Positions 60,801 to 64,000 of a stretch of DNA of 64,000 nt are shown here, one piece after another (the first letter of the stretch is position 1; each line of letters starts with the position of its first letter). The notes under the pieces were generated by a model, which saw nothing but the letters and a program-made list of their open reading frames with translations, was not told the origin of the DNA and ran no database searches. The position numbers were made by a program, and so were the translations under genes. The DNA comes from Nocardioides sp. LHD-245 (GTDB lineage Bacteria; Actinomycetota; Actinomycetes; Propionibacteriales; Nocardioidaceae), in the NCBI RefSeq assembly GCF_030929495.1, contig NZ_JAVFWN010000001.1, forward strand, positions 186,001 to 250,000, in the 5' to 3' direction.

Positions 60801-62183
60801 ATGGCGAGCGGCACGACGTCCCCTGACAACCTGAGCAAGGTCTTCAAGGCCTACGACGTGCGCGGCATCGTCGGCGAGCAGCTCGACGAGGAGCTGGCCC
60901 GTGCCACCGGCGCGGCGTACGTCGAGGTGCTCGGCGTCGACGCGATGGTGATCGGCTACGACATGCGCCCCAGCTCCCCGGCGCTCGCGGGCGCCTTCGC
61001 CGACGGCGCGACCTCGGCGGGCGCCGACGTCACGATGATCGGGCTGGCCTCCACCGACCAGCTCTACTTCGCCTCCGGGCATCTCGACCTGCCGGGCGCG
61101 ATGTTCACCGCCAGCCACAACCCGGCGCAGTACAACGGCATCAAGATGTGCCGGGCGTTGGCGCAGCCGGTCGGCATGGAGAGCGGCCTCGCCGAGATCC
61201 GCGACCGGGTCGCCGCCGGAGCGGCGAGCGCCGCTGCGGCGGGCCGGACCGGCTCGATCAGCTCCCACGACGTGCTGCAGGCCTACGCCGCCCACCTGAT
61301 CGCGTTGGCCCCCGTCGCGGGCCGGCGGCTGAAGGTGGTCGTCGACGCCGGCAACGGCATGGCCGGCCATACCGCCCCAGCCGTCTTCGGCCGTCTCGCC
61401 GGACAGGTCGAGATGGTGCCGATGTACTTCGAGCTCGACGGCACGTTCCCCCACCACGAGGCGAACCCGATCGAGCCCGCCAACCTGGTCGACCTGCAGA
61501 AGGCGGTCATCTCCGAGCGGGCCGACATCGGACTGGCCTTCGATGGCGACGCCGACCGCTGCTTCCTCGTCGACGAGCGCGGCGAGCTGGTGTCGCCGTC
61601 CACCCTCACCGCGCTGATCGCGGCGCGTGAGCTCGCCAAGGAGCCCGGCGCCACGGTGATCCACAACCTGATCACCTCGCGTGCCGTCCCCGAGATCGTC
61701 ACCGAGCTCGGCGGCACGCCGGTCCGGACCCGGGTCGGGCACTCCTACATCAAGGCCACGATGGCCGAGACCGACGCCGTCTTCGGCGGCGAGCACAGCG
61801 GCCACTTCTACTTCCGCGACTTCTGGCGTGCCGACTCCGGCATGCTCGCCGCGCTGCACGCGCTCGCTGCGCTCGCCGAGTCGGACCGTCCGCTCTCCGA
61901 GCTGCTCGCGGCCTACGCCCGCTACCCGCTCAGCGGTGAGATCAACAGCACCGTCGCCGACCAGGCCGCCGTGCTCGCCGAGCTGGAGGCGACGTACGGC
62001 GGACAGGACGGCGTCACCGTCGACAAGCTCGACGGGCTCAGCGTCGGCCATGCCGACTGGGCGTTCAACGTGCGTGCCTCCAACACCGAGCCGCTGCTGC
62101 GGCTCAACACCGAGGGGAAGGACGAGACCACCATGGTCCGAGTACGCGACGAGGTTCTCGCGACGATCCGGAGCGGCAGGTGA
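60801..62183 (+). CDS. manB: Phosphomannomutase/phosphoglucomutase
   Basis: A 460-aa alpha-D-phosphohexomutase that interconverts mannose-6-P and mannose-1-P. It starts [20 protein letters not shown]; the catalytic serine is in [13 protein letters not shown], the metal loop is [14 protein letters not shown], the sugar loop is [12 protein letters not shown] and the phosphate loop is [12 protein letters not shown]. All four family motifs are intact. It feeds GDP-mannose synthesis with ManC. It overlaps the Trm112 gene by 4 bases (GTGA). Confidence 0.94.
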   Translation: MASGTTSPDNLSKVFKAYDVRGIVGEQLDEELARATGAAYVEVLGVDAMVIGYDMRPSSPALAGAFADGATSAGADVTMIGLASTDQLYFASGHLDLPGAMFTASHNPAQYNGIKMCRALAQPVGMESGLAEIRDRVAAGAASAAAAGRTGSISSHDVLQAYAAHLIALAPVAGRRLKVVVDAGNGMAGHTAPAVFGRLAGQVEMVPMYFELDGTFPHHEANPIEPANLVDLQKAVISERADIGLAFDGDADRCFLVDERGELVSPSTLTALIAARELAKEPGATVIHNLITSRAVPEIVTELGGTPVRTRVGHSYIKATMAETDAVFGGEHSGHFYFRDFWRADSGMLAALHALAALAESDRPLSELLAAYARYPLSGEINSTVADQAAVLAELEATYGGQDGVTVDKLDGLSVGHADWAFNVRASNTEPLLRLNTEGKDETTMVRVRDEVLATIRSGR

Positions 62184-62374
62184 GCGCGGTGGGCGACATC
62201 GCGCCGGAGTTGCTCGCGATCATCGTCTGCCCCGCCTGCAAGGGCGAGCTCGCGGTGACGCCCGCGGGCGCCGACGACGGCGTGGAGCTGGTGTGCCAGG
62301 GGTGCGGACTCGCCTACCCCGTCCGCGACGGGATCCCGGTCCTGCTGGTCGACGAGGCTCGCAAGCCCGCCTGA
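62180..62374 (+). CDS. Trm112 family small zinc protein
   Basis: A 64-aa protein with two zinc knuckles, CPACKG and [10 protein letters not shown], and the family ending [10 protein letters not shown]. Trm112-like proteins activate methyltransferases in eukaryotes and archaea; in bacteria their partner is mostly unknown. The gene starts inside the manB stop (GTGA) and precedes the SIS gene, a constant actinobacterial order. Confidence 0.88.
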   Translation: MSAVGDIAPELLAIIVCPACKGELAVTPAGADDGVELVCQGCGLAYPVRDGIPVLLVDEARKPA

Positions 62375-62397
62375 GGGCGGGACGAAGGAGCGGTCCG

Positions 62398-63423
62398 ATG
62401 GTCTGGTTCGACGAGTCCCGGCTGGACGACGAGACGGCGCTCGCCGCCGCCGACCTCCGGCTGCGGACCCTGGCCGAGGCCGGTGCGCGGGTACGCCGCG
62501 AGGTCGGTGGCTGCGCCGACGCGATCGCCGAGGCGGTCTCCCGCTCGATCGAGTCCCGCCCCCGCGCGGTGATCGCGGCCGGCCCGGACTCCCGGCTGCT
62601 GCGGGCCGTGCTCGAGCCGTTCTGCCCGGTGCCCTTCGTGGCCTGGCCGTCGCCGGCCCTGCCGGGCTGGGCCGGGAGTCTCGACCTGGTCGTCGTGCTC
62701 GCGCCCGAGGGCGGCGACCCCGGCACCGCCCTGGCCGTCGCCGAGGCCGCGCGCCGCGGCTGTCAGCTCGTGGTCGCCGCGCCACCCGACTCGGTCGTCG
62801 CCGAGCACGCCACCGGTCGCTGGACCACGCTGTTGCCGACCAGCACCGGAGACCAGCTCGCCACCGCCGTCGCGATGCTGTCCTTCCTCGACCAGGTCAA
62901 CCTCGGCCCGACCACCGAGCCCGACGCCGTGGCGGAGGCCCTGGACACGGTCGCGATCGGATGCTCGCCGCATCGCGACATCTCCATCAACCCCGCGAAG
63001 ATGCTCGCCATCTCGCTCGCCGATGCCGCCCCGCTGGTCTGGGGCGGGTCGGTCCTGGCCGCGCGGGCCGCGCGGCGGATCGCGGAGTCGATCCGGCGTA
63101 CGTCAGGGCGCACCGCCCTCGCCGGGGATGCCGAGCACCTCCTCCCGGTGCTGGAGGCGGCGCGCCCCCGCAACGTCTTCGCCGACCCGGTCGCCGACGG
63201 GACCGGCGATCGCCGCCCGGTGCTGGTCATGCTCGACGACGGCGTCGACGACCCGGTGGTCCGCGACCAGCGCCACCGGCTCGAGGCCGCGGCCCGCAGC
63301 CAGGACGTCCGGATCGAGCACGTCGCCTCCGAGGCGACCGGCGAGGTCGCCCGCTACGCCTCACTGCTGCTCAGCGGCACCTATGCCGCGGAGTTCCTCC
63401 GCCTGGGGCTCGTCGCCGACTGA
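62398..63423 (+). CDS. SIS-domain phosphoglucose/phosphomannose isomerase-like protein
   Basis: A 341-aa protein of the two-SIS-domain group (Rv3256c type). The N-terminal half has RAVIAAGPDSRLLRAVLEPF and LDLVVVLAPEGGDPGTALAV, in the place of the usual SGxSG/T loop, and the C-terminal half has NPAKMLAISLADAAPLVWGG. Several catalytic-loop residues differ from true bifunctional PGI/PMI enzymes, so activity is uncertain. ATG 62398 follows GAAGGAG at 7-8 bases. It is probably the mannose-6-P-forming step or a regulator of the manB route. Confidence 0.8.
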   Translation: MVWFDESRLDDETALAAADLRLRTLAEAGARVRREVGGCADAIAEAVSRSIESRPRAVIAAGPDSRLLRAVLEPFCPVPFVAWPSPALPGWAGSLDLVVVLAPEGGDPGTALAVAEAARRGCQLVVAAPPDSVVAEHATGRWTTLLPTSTGDQLATAVAMLSFLDQVNLGPTTEPDAVAEALDTVAIGCSPHRDISINPAKMLAISLADAAPLVWGGSVLAARAARRIAESIRRTSGRTALAGDAEHLLPVLEAARPRNVFADPVADGTGDRRPVLVMLDDGVDDPVVRDQRHRLEAAARSQDVRIEHVASEATGEVARYASLLLSGTYAAEFLRLGLVAD

Positions 63424-63496
63424 CCCGAGACGGGTTCTCAGGATCGGGTTGTCTGACACTTGGTCTCGGCACAGGCGGTTCGGGTACCAAGGAGTG

Positions 63497-64000
63497 ATGT
63501 CCTCACCTTCTCGGGACCCGTGGCTCGACAACGCGAAGATGGGCCTGGTCACGCTCGTCGTGGTCGGGCACCTGCTGGCGCTGCTGCCCGCCGACGGGCC
63601 GGGCGGGCGGGTCTACGACTTCGTCTACCTGTGGCACATGCCGGCCTTCGTCTTCCTCTCCGGCTACCTCTCCCGTGGCTTCCGCTACAGCCCCACCCGG
63701 CTGTGGCAGCTGGTCACGACGCTGCTGGTCCCGTACCTCCTCTTCGAGGGCGCGCTCGCCTGGTTCCGGGTCAATGTGGGCGGCGAGCGGTTGTGGGACC
63801 TGTGGCTCGATCCGCACTTCCCGCTCTGGTACCTGCTCGCCATGGTCGCGTGGCGCCTGGTCACCCCCCTCCTGCGGCCTCTGTGGGGAGGCGTTCTCGT
63901 GGCCGTCGGGATCTCCGTCGCCGGCGGCTTCCTCGCGGGTGACTGGACCCGCTGGCTGGACGCGCCGCGGGTCCTCGGCTTCCTGCCCTTCTTCGTGCTG
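63497..64000 (+). CDS. Acyltransferase-3-like membrane protein (partial, N-terminal part)
   Basis: The first 168 residues of a membrane acyltransferase of the fucose-4-O-acetylase type; the window ends inside the gene. Markers are WLDNAKMGLVTLVVVGHLLA (family Asn-Lys and His), YLWHMPAFVFLSGYLSRG and LWYLLAMVAWRLVTPLL. Such enzymes O-acetylate sugars in the membrane. AAGGAG lies only two bases from ATG 63497, an unusually short spacing. Confidence 0.85.
   Translation, partial: MSSPSRDPWLDNAKMGLVTLVVVGHLLALLPADGPGGRVYDFVYLWHMPAFVFLSGYLSRGFRYSPTRLWQLVTTLLVPYLLFEGALAWFRVNVGGERLWDLWLDPHFPLWYLLAMVAWRLVTPLLRPLWGGVLVAVGISVAGGFLAGDWTRWLDAPRVLGFLPFFVL

Overview
The window is very GC-rich and reads as chromosomal DNA of a high-GC actinobacterium. 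A Nocardioides-like member of the Propionibacteriales fits best. This rests on gene content: WhiB, coenzyme F420 genes, LytR-CpsA-Psr proteins, a galactofuran cluster, frequent GTG starts and the mycobacteria-like order fbiB-fbiA-whiB2 / metallopeptidase-DUF3499-manB-SIS. I found no tRNA, rRNA, CRISPR array, transposase or prophage head/packaging gene.

Region 1 (1-9255) is mixed housekeeping and cell-envelope DNA: the end of an LPXTG protein, a GH6 glycosidase lipoprotein, DUF1059, a crotonase, two LCP ligases, a thioesterase, a LysR regulator divergent from a PLP-dependent dehydratase, an inositol-monophosphatase-like enzyme and an unknown gene. Region 2 (9287-17090) is a galactan assembly and export cluster: two GlfT1-like GT2 enzymes, a PAP2 phosphatase, UDP-galactopyranose mutase, GlfT2, and a Wzm/Wzt ABC exporter whose genes overlap by 1-4 bases.

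Region 3 (17477-36456) is the most notable part, an extracellular-type contractile injection system (eCIS, phage-tail-like). A minus-strand operon encodes a DUF4255 cap/terminator-type protein, a lipoprotein, a DUF4280 PAAR-like tip, sheath, two tube proteins, a tail-assembly protein, a 58-aa DUF6760 protein, a 946-aa Pro/Ala-rich protein, a LysM adaptor, a VgrG-like spike, gp25, baseplate J, tail protein I and a zinc-ribbon membrane protein. Running toward it on the plus strand are an AAA+ ATPase, a 990-aa DUF4157 protein with an HELGH motif (candidate cargo) and a YbjN-family chaperone-like protein. Next to it and transcribed divergently (36706-47493) are three paralogous single-pass membrane proteins of 804, 864 and 1926 aa. 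Each has an N-terminal Ig-like part without a signal peptide, one membrane segment near residue 240, and a long outer tail of carboxypeptidase-regulatory-like beta repeats. Their position suggests a membrane platform or surface partner for the injection system, which is an inference. A secreted amidase follows (47716-49815).

Region 4 (49844-64000) carries GDP-mannose and F420 metabolism (ManC, CofE-type FbiB without its nitroreductase half, FbiA, ManB, SIS isomerase), WhiB2, a GT2-membrane fusion, DUF5719, a metallopeptidase-like protein, DUF3499, Trm112 and the start of an acyltransferase.

Two patterns run across the window. At least fifteen genes have a TANNNT-type -10 hexamer 6-8 bases before the start codon, which implies leaderless mRNAs. 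A family of non-coding repeats also occurs in intergenic spaces: a roughly 180-bp element in three copies (two forming a 400-bp inverted pair), a 32-bp tandem repeat upstream of the eCIS ATPase, and a duplicated palindromic terminator.
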